A stretch of DNA of 64,000 nt. Origin: Actinoplanes octamycinicus (GTDB taxonomy: Bacteria > Actinomycetota > Actinomycetes > Mycobacteriales > Micromonosporaceae). Under the pieces are notes generated by a model. The model made no database searches, was not told where the DNA came from, and saw nothing but the letters and a program-made list of their open reading frames with translations. The DNA lies in contig NZ_JACHNB010000001.1 of the NCBI RefSeq assembly GCF_014205225.1, positions 2,232,001 to 2,296,000 on the forward strand, in the 5' to 3' direction. Positions within the stretch are counted from its first letter, which is position 1, and every line of letters starts with the position of its first letter. Shown piece by piece: positions 26,729 through 35,222 of the stretch. The translations under genes were made by a program, and so were the position numbers.

Positions 26729-27110
26729 GCCCCAGCCGGACCCGATGGCCCGCGGGCGGTCTGGCGGTCTGGCGCGGGCTGGTCGTCACGGGTCTCTCGG
26801 GGCGTGCGAAGCACCCCTGAGCCGCAGCCGGAGCCGGTGGCCCGCGGGCGGTCTGGCGGTCTGGCGCGGGCTGGTCGTCACGGGTCTCTCGGGGCGTGCG
26901 AAGCACCCCTGAGCCCCAGCCGGAGCCGGTGGCCCGCAGGCGGTCTGGCGGTCTGGCGCGGGCTGGGCCTCATGGGTCTCTCGGGGGGCTTGAGGCACCC
27001 GTGAGGCCCAGCCGGAGCCGGTGGCTTGCGGGCGGTCTGGCGCGGGCTGGGCCTCATGGGTGTCTCGGAGGGGTTGAGGCACCCGTGGGGCCCAGCCGGG
27101 AGTTGGAGGC
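26690..27110. repeat. 92-bp tandem repeats that copy the gene's 3' end
   Basis: Five copies of a unit that contains the last codons and stop of the phosphatidyltransferase gene. The stop-like position recurs at 26726, 26818, 26910 and 27002 (period exactly 92) and at 27086 (84, after loss of 8 bases). Copies 1-3 still encode 'SGRAKHP' and a TGA. Each of the first three also has a CTCGGGG...CCCC(T)GAG hairpin. Confidence 0.93.
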
Positions 27111-27399
27111 GCGGGGCGGTCCGGTGCCGGGGCGGTCTTGCGCGAGGGGATCCGCAGGGTGGCGGAGGCTGCCGGCGGGGCGCTCCGGGCGTACGAAAAG
27201 TCCTGGTTGGGGAAATGTCGGATCTTGCTGGGAACGTGCACACACCGACTCGGAGAGTTCGGATCTATGTAATCGAATGATCACTATCTGCGAATGGCAC
27301 GTTCGCCCGATGGCAAAGCATCGAAGCCCCTCGCAAAGTCAGTACCCGATCGCCGACCGTCGTGGGATCGGGATCACAAAACGATCGGGGAGGTTGGCG
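27111..27399. other. upstream region of the ABC ATPase gene
   Basis: About 290 bases with no gene. The part 27190-27390 is clearly AT-richer than its surroundings and includes CTATGTAATCG (about 27264-27274), a possible -10 region, so it probably holds the promoter for the downstream gene. Confidence 0.45.
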
Positions 27400-28692
27400 G
27401 TGTCCACCGTCGCGCTCAAGGACGTCACCAAGATTTGGCCAGATGGCACGGTTGCCGTGGACCGGGTGTCGCTGGATGTCAAGGACGGCGAGTTCATGGT
27501 CCTGCTCGGCCCGTCCGGCTGCGGGAAGTCGACCGTGCTCCGGATGATCGCCGGTCTGGAGGACCCCACCGACGGGGACATCCTGCTGAACGGTGAGCCG
27601 GTGCTCGACGTGCCGCCGCGCGACCGCAGCATCGCCATGGTGTTTCAGGATTTCGCGCTCTATCCGCACATGACCGTCGCCGACAACATCGGTTTCCCGC
27701 TCAAGCTCTCCGGCGTCGAGCCCGGCTCCCGCTCGGACCGGGTCGGCACGGTGGCCGGCGCGCTCGGCATCGGCGAGGTGCTCGGCCGCCGCCCCAGCCA
27801 GCTCTCCGGCGGCCAGCGGCAGCGGGTGGCGATGGGCCGGGCGATGGTCCGCCGCCCCGGCATCTTCCTGATGGACGAGCCGCTCTCCAACCTGGACAGC
27901 GGCCTGCGCGCCGAGCTGCGCGCGGAGATCACCAGCATGACCCGGGAGCTCGGCGTCACCACCATGTACGTGACGCACGACCAGGCCGAGGCGCTGACCA
28001 TGGCGGACCGGGTGGCGATCATGCGGCGCGGCGTGCTGCAGGACCTCGGCACCCCGACCGAGGTCTACCGCCGCCCGGCCACCCTCTACGTCGCCGCCTT
28101 CCTCGGCTCCCCGCGGATGAACCTGCTGGAGGCCTCGGTCTACGTCCACCTGGACCGCTACGTCGCGCTCAACTTCGGCGAGCAGACCCTCTACCTGGCC
28201 TGGAACGACCCCCGCTCGCGGGCGGTGGCGCGCTACCACGGCGAGCGGATCGTGGTCGGGCTGCGGGCCGAGGCGCTCACCCCGGTCACCCCCGATACGC
28301 CCGGGACGGTCCTGCACGGCCGGATCCGCTACCTCGAGCACCACGGCCACGAGTCGCTGGCCTACCTGGACATCGGCGCCACCGCGATCGTGGTCGACGA
28401 GATCGGCGGCCCGGTCCGCGAGCAGTCCTCGGGCGGCACCCTGAAGCGGCTCGGCGGCGCCCTGCAGCGCCTCACCAAGTCGACCTCGGTCACCGCCCAG
28501 GAGGAGCAGCAGCGCGGCCCGGTGAGCGTGCTGGACCCGGGCCGGCACCACCGCAAGGCAGCCGAGCTGTCGGTGCGGCTGGCGCCCTACCCGGCGGTCA
28601 CCCCGGGGCACCCGCTGACCGTGGCGGTGCAGATGGATTCGGTGCACTTCTTCGACGAGCGGGGGGACCGGATCGATGTCGGCTGGCGCTGA
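27400..28692 (+). CDS. sugar ABC transporter ATPase (MsiK/UgpC type)
   Basis: ATPase that energises carbohydrate importers of the CUT1 class. Domains: nucleotide-binding domain (residues about 1-240) with Walker A 'GPSGCGKST', Q-loop 'MVFQDFALYPHMT', signature 'LSGGQRQR', Walker B 'IFLMDEPLSNLD' and switch His in 'YVTHDQAEA'; then a TOBE-type C-terminal domain. The 430 residues exceed the usual 360-380 because of an extra stretch ('REQSSGGTLKRLGGALQRLT' and following) inside the TOBE part. A GGGGAGG site six bases before the GTG fixes the start. No permease or binding protein is adjacent, which fits a shared ATPase such as MsiK. Confidence 0.92.
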   Translation: MSTVALKDVTKIWPDGTVAVDRVSLDVKDGEFMVLLGPSGCGKSTVLRMIAGLEDPTDGDILLNGEPVLDVPPRDRSIAMVFQDFALYPHMTVADNIGFPLKLSGVEPGSRSDRVGTVAGALGIGEVLGRRPSQLSGGQRQRVAMGRAMVRRPGIFLMDEPLSNLDSGLRAELRAEITSMTRELGVTTMYVTHDQAEALTMADRVAIMRRGVLQDLGTPTEVYRRPATLYVAAFLGSPRMNLLEASVYVHLDRYVALNFGEQTLYLAWNDPRSRAVARYHGERIVVGLRAEALTPVTPDTPGTVLHGRIRYLEHHGHESLAYLDIGATAIVVDEIGGPVREQSSGGTLKRLGGALQRLTKSTSVTAQEEQQRGPVSVLDPGRHHRKAAELSVRLAPYPAVTPGHPLTVAVQMDSVHFFDERGDRIDVGWR

Positions 28693-28783
28693 CCCGCGCC
28701 GCGCCGGGCGGGCCCCGGGTGCGGTGCTCGCCACTTCCGGGCGGGATCGCGGATGCCTCCTGCCACCGGGCGGACACAGCGCG

Positions 28784-28789
28784 TAGGCT
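28784..28789 (+). promoter_or_regulatory. -10 box of a probable leaderless promoter
   Basis: TAGGCT ends eight bases before the GTG at 28798. It supports that GTG over the ATG at 28753 as the start of the ATP-binding protein. Confidence 0.45.
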
Positions 28790-28797
28790 GCACGACG

Positions 28798-29274
28798 GTG
28801 GAGGACAGGATCGGCCAGAGCGTGCGCTCGGCTCCCGGCGGGGAGCCGAGGATCGACGCCGTCCCTCCATCGCCGGTCCTGCCGGTCCTGCTCGACCGCA
28901 CCTTCGGGCACGCCGACATCACCCTGCTGCGGCACGAGGTGTCCCGCCTGCTGCCCGTGATCGGGGTGACCGGCGACCGCCTCTCCGGCTTCGTGCTGGC
29001 GATCAACGAGGTGATCACCAACGTGGTGCTGCACGCCGGTGGCGCCGGCCGGATCGTGCTGCGGCGCGAGGCCGGCTCGGTGTGGTGCGTGGTCACCGAC
29101 TCCGGCCCGGGCATCCCGGAGGACTATCTGGCCGGCCGCCTCCTCCCCGGTACGGAGGAGATCGGCGGCCGTGGCCTGTGGCTGGCACACCAGCTGTGCG
29201 ACGAGGTGACCACGGCGACCGGGCCGATCGGTACCTCTATCGGATTGCGTATGGATCTTGCACCGTTGAGCTGA
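28798..29274 (+). CDS. RsbW-like anti-sigma/histidine-kinase-type ATPase
   Basis: Small GHKL-fold ATP-binding protein (158 residues from this GTG; 173 from an ATG at 28753). The N-box 'INEVITNVVLHAG', the G1 box 'VTDSGPGIPEDYL' and the G2-like 'GGRGLWLAHQLCDEV' are all present. Such proteins act as anti-sigma factor kinases in SpoIIAB/RsbW partner-switching systems. No sigma factor or anti-anti-sigma gene is adjacent, so the partner is unknown. The protein has no membrane segment. Confidence 0.87.
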   Translation: MEDRIGQSVRSAPGGEPRIDAVPPSPVLPVLLDRTFGHADITLLRHEVSRLLPVIGVTGDRLSGFVLAINEVITNVVLHAGGAGRIVLRREAGSVWCVVTDSGPGIPEDYLAGRLLPGTEEIGGRGLWLAHQLCDEVTTATGPIGTSIGLRMDLAPLS

Positions 29275-29360
29275 AAGCTGAAACAGCAGCTTGAACGGCT
29301 TATGAAACACCCAGGAAATGTGAAGCCGCCCTTCGCCTCTCGTCCCGCGGCGGGTGCGAC

Positions 29361-29366
29361 TACATT
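29361..29366 (+). promoter_or_regulatory. -10 box of a leaderless promoter for the pgmB operon
   Basis: TACATT ends exactly six bases before the GTG at 29373. No ribosome-binding site is seen upstream of that GTG. Confidence 0.55.
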
Positions 29367-29372
29367 GGGCGC

Positions 29373-30113
29373 GTGCTCGGACTTCCTTCCCAGGTAACCG
29401 CTTGCCTTTTCGATCTTGACGGGGTGCTCACGCAGACCGCCCTTGTGCACAGTGCCGCGTGGAAACAAACGTTCGACACGTTCTTGGAATCGTGGGCTCA
29501 GCGCCATGATCAACAGTTTGTGCCGTTCGATTCCGGGGTCGACTATCACCGATATGTCGACGGTCGGCAGCGCGCCGACGGCGTCCGGACCTTCCTCGCC
29601 TCGCGGGGCATCACCCTGCCCGAGGGGACCCCGGACGACGGTCCGGATGAGGAAACCGTCAACGGTGTCGGCAACCGCAAGAACCTGCTCGTGCTGCAGA
29701 AGATCAAGGAGGGTGCGGTCCAGGTCTACCCCGGTTCGGTGGAGTACCTGAAGGCCGCCAAGGCCGCCGGCCTGCGACGCGCGGTCGTGTCGGCGAGTGC
29801 CAACTGCAAGGACGTGCTCGAGGCGGCCGGCATCGCCGACCTCCTGGAGGCCCGCGTGGACGGGGTCGTCGCCCGGGAGCTGGGCCTGCCCGGCAAACCC
29901 GAGCCGGACACGTTCCTGCACGGGGCGAAACTGCTCGGCCTCGACCCGGAGAACTGCGCGGTCTTCGAGGACGCCCAGGCCGGCGTGGCCGCGGGCCGGG
30001 CCGGCGGCTTCGGCCTGGTGATCGGCGTGGACCGGGTGGGGCAGGCCGACGCCCTCCGGGAGAACGGCGCCGACGTCGTCGTCACTGACCTTTCCGAACT
30101 GCTCAATCACTAA
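29373..30113 (+). CDS. pgmB: beta-phosphoglucomutase (HAD family)
   Basis: Converts beta-glucose 1-phosphate to glucose 6-phosphate. The 246-residue HAD protein has the nucleophile motif 'LFDLDGVLTQTA' (D14, D16), the motif II serine in 'AVVSASANCKDVL', lysine in 'GLPGKPEPDTFL', and the acidic motif 'AVFEDAQAGVAAG'. A cap domain with 'HRYVDGRQRADGVRTFL' matches beta-phosphoglucomutases that sit beside GH65 phosphorylases. It precedes the GH65 gene by 14 bases; together they would phosphorolyse an alpha-glucoside disaccharide and feed both halves to glycolysis. Confidence 0.93.
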   Translation: MLGLPSQVTACLFDLDGVLTQTALVHSAAWKQTFDTFLESWAQRHDQQFVPFDSGVDYHRYVDGRQRADGVRTFLASRGITLPEGTPDDGPDEETVNGVGNRKNLLVLQKIKEGAVQVYPGSVEYLKAAKAAGLRRAVVSASANCKDVLEAAGIADLLEARVDGVVARELGLPGKPEPDTFLHGAKLLGLDPENCAVFEDAQAGVAAGRAGGFGLVIGVDRVGQADALRENGADVVVTDLSELLNH

Positions 30114-30127
30114 GAAGAGGCACGACC

Positions 30128-32497
30128 GTGATCCGTGAACGGGCCTACCCCGTCGACCCCTGGCACATCCGGGAGACCCGGCTCGACCTGGACCTGCTGG
30201 CCCAGTCCGAGTCGGTGTTCGCGCTCTCGAACGGCCATATCGGGATACGCGGAAACCTGGACGAGGGCGAGCCGCACGGCCTGCCCGGCACCTATCTGAA
30301 CTCGTTCTACGAGTTGCGGCCACTGCCGCACGCCGAGGGCGGATACGGTTTCCCGGAGTCCGGCCAGACCATGGTCAACGTCACCAACGCCAAGCTGATG
30401 CGGCTGCTGGTCGACGACGAGCCGTTCGACGTGCGATATGGCGAGCTGCGCTCCCACGAGCGCTGCCTCGACCTGCGCGCCGGCACCCTGGAGCGGGTGG
30501 TGGAGTGGGTCTCCCCGTCCGGCCAGGGCGTCCGGGTGCGCACCGTGCGCCTGGTCTCCTTCACCCAGCGGGCGGTCGTCGCGTTCCTCTACGAGGTGGA
30601 GCCGCTGGACGCGTCCGCCCGGCTGATCCTGCAGTCCGAGCTGGTGGCCAACGAGCAGTTGCCGCCGATGAGCAAGGACCCGCGGGTGGCGGCGGTGCTG
30701 GAGCACCCGCTGCAGGCCGAGGAGATGCTCGAGCAGCGCTCCGGCGGCCTGCTGGTGCACCGCACCAAGGTCAGCGACCTGCGGATGGCGGCGGCCATGG
30801 AGCACCTGGTGGAGACGCCGGGCCGGCACGCGATCACCACCGAGGGGCACGGCGACTGGCTGCGCACCACGGTGGCCTGCCGGCTGGAGCCGGGGCAGAA
30901 GCTGCGGGTGGTCAAGTTGGCGGCGTACGGCTGGTCCAGCGTGCGCTCGCTGCCCGCGCTGCGCGACCAGGTCGGTGCCGCGCTGGCCAGCGCCCGGCTG
31001 GACGGCTGGGAGGGTCTGGTCCAGCAGCAGCGGGACTACCTGGACGCCTTCTGGGACCACTCGGACGTGCGCGTCGAGGGCGACCCGGAGGTGCAGCAGG
31101 CGGTCCGGTTCGGGCTGTTCCACACGCTGCAGGCCGGCGCCCGGGCGGAGAAGCGGCCGATCGGCTCCAAGGGCCTGACCGGTCCCGGCTACGACGGTCA
31201 CACGTTCTGGGACTCCGAGACGTTCGTGCTGCCCGCGCTGACCTACACCCAGCCCTCGGCGGCCGCCGACGTGCTGCGCTGGCGGCACTCGACGCTGGAC
31301 CTGGCCCGGGAGCGGGCGCAGACGCTCGGCCTGCAGGGCGCCGCCTTCCCGTGGCGGACCATCCGCGGGCAGGAGTGCTCCGGCTACTGGCCGGCCGGCA
31401 CCGCGGGCTTCCACATCGCCGCCGACATCGCCGACGCGGTCCGGCGCTACGTGCAGGCCACCGGGGACTACGACTTCGAGCGTGAGGTCGGCCTGGAGCT
31501 GCTGGTGGAGACCGCCCGGCTGTGGCGCTCGCTGGGGCACCACGACCGGCACGGGCGCTTCCACATCGACGGCGTCACCGGCCCGGACGAGTACACCGCG
31601 GTGGTGAACGACAACATCTACACCAACCTGATGGCGCAGCAGAACCTGATGACCGCGGTGGAGGCGTGCAAGCGGCACCCGGACCTGGCGCGGCGCTTCG
31701 GGGTGGACGACGAGGAGGCGGCGTCCTGGCGGGACGCGGCGGCGGCCGTGCACATCCCGTACGACAAGGAGCTCGGCGTCCACCAGCAGTGCGAGGGCTT
31801 CACCCGGCTGCAGGAGTGGGACTTCGAGAACACTCCGCCGGAGGGTTACCCGCTGCTGCTCAACTACCCGTACTTCGACCTGTACCGCAAGCAGGTGGTC
31901 AAGCAGGCCGACCTGGTGATGGCGATGTACATCCGGGGTGACGCGTTCACCCCGGAGGAGAAGACCCGCAACTTCGCCTACTACGACGCGCGGACCGTCC
32001 GGGACTCGTCGCTGTCGGCGTGCATCCAGGCGGTGATGGCGGCCGAGACCGGGCACCTCGAGCTGGCCCACGACTACCTGGGCGAGGCCGCCCTGATGGA
32101 CCTGCACGACCTGCACCAGAACGCGCGGGACGGCGTGCACGTGGCGTCCCTCGCGGGTTCCTGGATCGCGCTGGTCGCCGGTCTCGGCGGCATGCGTGAC
32201 TTCAACGGTCAGCTGTCGTTCGCGCCGCGGCTGCCCAGCCGGATCAACAACCTGGACTTCTCGCTGCTCTGGCGGGGTCTGCGGCTGCGGGTCAACGTCA
32301 CCGCCGAGGAGGTCACCTACTCGCTGCGCAACGGCGGCGGCTCGGCCCGGCTGACCCTGCTGCACCACGGCAAGGAGATCGAGGTGACCCAGGTGCGGCC
32401 GGTGACCATGGCGATCCCGTCGGCCGGACCGGTCGGCCCGGCGCCGGCCCAGCCGGCCGGGCGGGCCCCGGTGCGGCGCGCCACCCCGCATCACTGA
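30128..32497 (+). CDS. GH65 disaccharide phosphorylase
   Basis: Inverting phosphorylase of family GH65 (maltose, trehalose, kojibiose or nigerose type), 789 residues. It has the N-terminal beta-sandwich, the (alpha/alpha)6 barrel and the C-terminal sheet. The catalytic glutamate is E488 in 'VTGPDEYTAVVNDNIYTN'; 'YDGHTFWDSETFVLP' and 'KQADLVMAMYIRG' are family substrate and phosphate-site segments. The product expected is beta-glucose 1-phosphate, matching the upstream beta-phosphoglucomutase. AGAGG precedes the GTG start. The last 30 residues are Pro/Ala-rich and probably disordered. Substrate cannot be decided by eye. Confidence 0.94.
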   Translation: MIRERAYPVDPWHIRETRLDLDLLAQSESVFALSNGHIGIRGNLDEGEPHGLPGTYLNSFYELRPLPHAEGGYGFPESGQTMVNVTNAKLMRLLVDDEPFDVRYGELRSHERCLDLRAGTLERVVEWVSPSGQGVRVRTVRLVSFTQRAVVAFLYEVEPLDASARLILQSELVANEQLPPMSKDPRVAAVLEHPLQAEEMLEQRSGGLLVHRTKVSDLRMAAAMEHLVETPGRHAITTEGHGDWLRTTVACRLEPGQKLRVVKLAAYGWSSVRSLPALRDQVGAALASARLDGWEGLVQQQRDYLDAFWDHSDVRVEGDPEVQQAVRFGLFHTLQAGARAEKRPIGSKGLTGPGYDGHTFWDSETFVLPALTYTQPSAAADVLRWRHSTLDLARERAQTLGLQGAAFPWRTIRGQECSGYWPAGTAGFHIAADIADAVRRYVQATGDYDFEREVGLELLVETARLWRSLGHHDRHGRFHIDGVTGPDEYTAVVNDNIYTNLMAQQNLMTAVEACKRHPDLARRFGVDDEEAASWRDAAAAVHIPYDKELGVHQQCEGFTRLQEWDFENTPPEGYPLLLNYPYFDLYRKQVVKQADLVMAMYIRGDAFTPEEKTRNFAYYDARTVRDSSLSACIQAVMAAETGHLELAHDYLGEAALMDLHDLHQNARDGVHVASLAGSWIALVAGLGGMRDFNGQLSFAPRLPSRINNLDFSLLWRGLRLRVNVTAEEVTYSLRNGGGSARLTLLHHGKEIEVTQVRPVTMAIPSAGPVGPAPAQPAGRAPVRRATPHH

Positions 32498-32508
32498 GGC
32501 GATACGAC

Positions 32509-32541
32509 AACGGCCCCTCACCCGCAAGGGTGGGGGCCGTT
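32509..32541. terminator. bidirectional terminator between GH65 and a convergent gene
   Basis: An almost perfect 14-bp stem (AACGGCCCC(T)CACCC with GGGTGGGGGCCGTT, one bulged T) and a GCAA tetraloop. It is followed by TCT on the plus strand and preceded on the other side by A/T-rich ends, so it may serve both convergent genes. Confidence 0.85.
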
Positions 32542-32554
32542 CTCGGTGGCTCGA

Positions 32555-33592
32555 TTACAGCAGTGACACGTGCACGTGGTCGGTGTGATCACTCGGCCCG
32601 TGGTAGGCGTGCCAGTTGTTCGTCGCCGGGAACCAGATCTGCTTGTACCAGATCACGTAGTAGATGCCGAGGCGGTCGGCGTTGCGCACCAGGAACGCGG
32701 TGAGGTCGTTGCCGTACCGCATCATCTTGTTGTTGCCGGTCGCCGAGGAGAACCCGCTCTTCTGCAGGGACCAATCGCAGGCCCGGCCTTTCGGGTGCTC
32801 GAACGGGCCGCCGTCGCGGTGGCAGCCGACGAACAGGTCGAAGCCGGCTTTCCGCACCTCCTTGTAGAGGTGCAGGGTGCGCTTGGTGATGCAACCGTCG
32901 GTGGTCGGGTCCTTCTGGTTGCACGACTCCGGCGAGAAACCGCCGTCGGAGTTGCGCGGCGCCGGTGCGGCGGTCGCGGATTTCGCGTCGACGAAGCCGG
33001 CGGTGATGGTCTTGTTGATGCCGGTGCCGCCACCGAGCAGCTCGAGCTGGTCCTCGGCCGAGTCGTGCAGCTTCTTCTGCACCGAGAGCTGCTGCTCCTC
33101 GTTCTTCAGCTCGGCGTCGAGGCGCTGCTTGTCGGCGGTGATGCCCTGCAGCAGCGTGTTCAGCTCGTGCAGTTTCTCGTCGTGGACCTTGTTGATCTCC
33201 TCGAGCGAGACCGCCTTGTCCAGGAAGTCCGAGGAGTCGTTGGCCCGCAGCAGGAAGCTCAGCGAGCTCAGGTTGCCGATCTGGTACTGCTGCTTGGCGA
33301 TCGCGTTGACCTCGGGGACCAGCTGGTCGCGCCGGGCCTCCGCGGTCTTGATCTGAGCGGCCAGCTGGATCTGGGTCTTCTTCGACTTCGCGACCGCTGC
33401 CTTGGCGTTCACGAACCGGCGGTTCGTGGTCTCGATCTGGTCGGAGAGGTCGTCGCTCGCCTCTCCCTCCTCAGCGGTCGAGCCGCTACCTCCAGGAGCG
33501 GCGTGTGCCGGGGTGACCGGGGCCACGAATATCGCGGCGGTCACCAGCGGCGCCAGGGCAAGCGTCAGCCACCGGCGGGGACGTGCGGTCAT
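32555..33592 (-). CDS. secreted coiled-coil protein with ARB-07466-like C-terminal domain
   Basis: A 345-residue exported protein. A signal peptide runs through 'LTLALAPLVTAAIFVAPVTPAHA' with cleavage after AHA. Residues about 45-205 form two long coiled coils resembling PcsB/RipC-type regulators of wall hydrolases. After a flexible linker, the C-terminal domain starts near 'DPTTDGCITKRTLHLYKEV' and has 'HPKGRACDWSLQKSG', conserved cysteines and the closing 'SDHTDHVHVSLL', the pattern of the ARB-07466-like (VanY/M15-related) domain with His and Asp that could bind a metal. A c-di-AMP riboswitch precedes it, which points to a cell-wall role. It is a paralogue of the divergent neighbour. Confidence 0.88.
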   Translation of the reverse strand: MTARPRRWLTLALAPLVTAAIFVAPVTPAHAAPGGSGSTAEEGEASDDLSDQIETTNRRFVNAKAAVAKSKKTQIQLAAQIKTAEARRDQLVPEVNAIAKQQYQIGNLSSLSFLLRANDSSDFLDKAVSLEEINKVHDEKLHELNTLLQGITADKQRLDAELKNEEQQLSVQKKLHDSAEDQLELLGGGTGINKTITAGFVDAKSATAAPAPRNSDGGFSPESCNQKDPTTDGCITKRTLHLYKEVRKAGFDLFVGCHRDGGPFEHPKGRACDWSLQKSGFSSATGNNKMMRYGNDLTAFLVRNADRLGIYYVIWYKQIWFPATNNWHAYHGPSDHTDHVHVSLL

Positions 33593-33611
33593 CAACAATC
33601 CTTCCTTGTCA

Positions 33612-33720
33612 CCGCCGACCGGGTTAGCTGACGGGTTCGGGACGGAAGCTATCCCTACCGCATAACGCGGATTCACCCCAACTACCTGGTTCCCCGGCTC
33701 GCCTTTCGACGATTGGGCGG
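33612..33720 (-). ncRNA. c-di-AMP riboswitch (ydaO/yuaA type)
   Basis: Read on the minus strand the leader contains the conserved ydaO blocks in order: GAGCCGGGGAACCA, GGGGTGAATCCGCG, GCGGTAGGGA and CCGAACCCGTCAGCTAACCC, closed by a CCGCC/GGCGG P1 helix. It ends about 20 bases before the ATG of the secreted coiled-coil gene. The ydaO class senses c-di-AMP and in actinobacteria commonly turns wall hydrolase genes off when the ligand is abundant. Confidence 0.92.
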
Positions 33721-33943
33721 CGGCCTGCCGGCAACTCGGGGGCGGTGCCGTCCTGGCAGGACCGGCGGCCAGTTTACCTGAGATATCACGGGACATCAGG
33801 GTCCGGAAAACCGTCAAAATTGTTACTGCACAACGACTTTCCGTAATGGCGTCACCACTCGTGACCGGGCCGTCGCCATCGGTACGAGAACTGTCGATTC
33901 GTCGATCGCCTGGGGTATGGTCGTCGCGGTTCCCGCGCGGGGA
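33721..33943. other. divergent promoter region between the two riboswitches
   Basis: About 220 bases that should contain both promoters. The centre (33790-33850) is AT-richer and includes GTCAAAATTGTTACTG, a likely promoter core, but the -10/-35 pairs for each side could not be assigned with certainty. Confidence 0.45.
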
Positions 33944-34059
33944 CCGCCGCCTAATCGCATAACGCGCGAGCCGGGGATCCACATTTCTTCCGGGGCGAAT
34001 CCGCATCCCGCGGTAGGGATCTCCTTCATCCCGAGCCCGTCAGCTAACCCGGCCGGCGG
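33944..34059 (+). ncRNA. c-di-AMP riboswitch (ydaO/yuaA type)
   Basis: The plus strand carries the same blocks: GCGAGCCGGGGATCCA, CGGGGCGAATCCGC, GCGGTAGGGAT and CCGAGCCCGTCAGCTAACCC, closed by a CCGCCG/CGGCGG helix. It ends about 20 bases before the GTG of the second secreted coiled-coil gene. Sequence differs from the minus-strand copy in the variable loops but not in the core. Confidence 0.92.
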
Positions 34060-34079
34060 CCGACGGAAGGAAACAGCCA

Positions 34080-35120
34080 GTGCAGCACGTGACTGCGCGG
34101 CGACGATGGGCGGCCTTTCTGACGCTCCTGATCGCCGCATGCGGGATCGCCGGGGTCGCCGGGCCGGCCGCCGCCGCGCCCCGCCCCCTGGCCGCGCCGG
34201 GCGAGTCCGGCGACGACGGCGAGGGCGGCTCCAAGTCCCTGCTCGACAAACTCGACGAGGCCTCCAAGGGCTACGTCGCGGCCAAGGCCAAGCTGGCCAA
34301 GTCCAAGCAGCAGCAGACCGCGCTGGCCGCCGAGCTGAAGAAGCTGGACGCGGCCCTCGGCCCGCAGCAGGCGGCGCTCAACAAGTACGCCGAGCAGGCG
34401 TACTCGATGGGCCGGCTCGGCCCGCTCAGCGCGCTGCTCGGCGCCGACTCGTCGGCCGGCTTCCTGGACCGGGCCCAGCTGCTGACCACCGTGGCGGCCC
34501 GGCAGAACGCGGCGATCGCCGACCTGAAGACCACCCGGACCGACCGGCAGGCCGCCAAGACCGGGATCGACGCCGCCGTCATCGACCAGCAGAAGCAGGT
34601 CAACGTGATGGCCAAGCGCAAGGCCCAGGCCGAGCAGGCGCTCAAGGACGCCGACCAGGGCGGGGACTCCGGTGACGACGACTCCGGCAGCGGCAGTGGC
34701 AGTGGCAGCGCGGACGCCGACAAGCCGGGCAGCCTGAGCGGCGGCTGCGTGCCGGACCCGACCACCGACGGCTGCATCAGCAAGCGTCTGCTCTTCGCCA
34801 TGCAGCAGGCGCAGAAGGCCGGGTTCACCCGCTACGTCGCCTGCTACCGGCCGCAGAACAGCGGGGAGCACCCGAAGGGCCGGGCCTGCGACTTCGCCGC
34901 CGACAAGAACGGGTTCGGCGGGGTGGCGACCGGCTCCAGCAAGACCTACGGCACCGACCTGGCGAACTACTTCATCCACAACGCGGACACGCTGGGCGTG
35001 CTCTACGTGATCTGGTTCAAGCGGATCTGGCTGCCGAGCAGCGGGTGGAAGTCGTACAGCGGGGCGGGCGGCACACCGTCGACCGACCACACCAACCACG
35101 TGCACCTTTCGGTGACGTAA
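34080..35120 (+). CDS. secreted coiled-coil protein with ARB-07466-like C-terminal domain (paralogue)
   Basis: A 346-residue exported protein, paralogue of the gene at 32555-33592. The signal peptide is 'FLTLLIAACGIAGVAGPAAAA'-like (about residues 12-34). A coiled coil (about 50-200, 'AAKAKLAKSKQQQTALAAEL') is followed by a Gly/Ser/Asp linker 'DDDSGSGSGSGSADAD' and the C-terminal domain 'VPDPTTDGCISKRLLFAMQQ', 'HPKGRACDFAADKNG', ending 'STDHTNHVHLSVT'. The GTG start has GGAAGGAA eight bases upstream. A c-di-AMP riboswitch precedes it. A role in peptidoglycan remodelling is inferred from the riboswitch class and coiled-coil design. Confidence 0.88.
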   Translation: MQHVTARRRWAAFLTLLIAACGIAGVAGPAAAAPRPLAAPGESGDDGEGGSKSLLDKLDEASKGYVAAKAKLAKSKQQQTALAAELKKLDAALGPQQAALNKYAEQAYSMGRLGPLSALLGADSSAGFLDRAQLLTTVAARQNAAIADLKTTRTDRQAAKTGIDAAVIDQQKQVNVMAKRKAQAEQALKDADQGGDSGDDDSGSGSGSGSADADKPGSLSGGCVPDPTTDGCISKRLLFAMQQAQKAGFTRYVACYRPQNSGEHPKGRACDFAADKNGFGGVATGSSKTYGTDLANYFIHNADTLGVLYVIWFKRIWLPSSGWKSYSGAGGTPSTDHTNHVHLSVT

Positions 35121-35134
35121 ATCTCAAGACCAAG

Positions 35135-35172
35135 TTTTCGGTACGGCCGGCGCGTTCCGGTCGTACCGAAAA
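35135..35172. terminator. palindromic terminator after the secreted protein gene
   Basis: A 16-bp stem starting TTTTCGGTACG and ending CGTACCGAAAA, with one G-U pair and a 6-base loop. It lies 14 bases after the stop; symmetry and flanking A/T runs allow function in both directions. Confidence 0.8.
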
Positions 35173-35222
35173 GTCTGGCGAACCGGACGCCGGAGCGGAC
35201 CGTGACCGCAGGCCGGGAGCAG

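Noticed and set aside
27265..29310. A 681-codon minus-strand open frame across the ABC ATPase and RsbW-like genes
   Set aside because: It lies opposite two genes with all expected motifs, and its composition is that of antisense G+C-rich sequence.
30110..32527. An 805-codon minus-strand open frame opposite the GH65 gene
   Set aside because: The plus-strand frame encodes a complete GH65 enzyme with its catalytic glutamate; the antisense frame has no recognisable domain.
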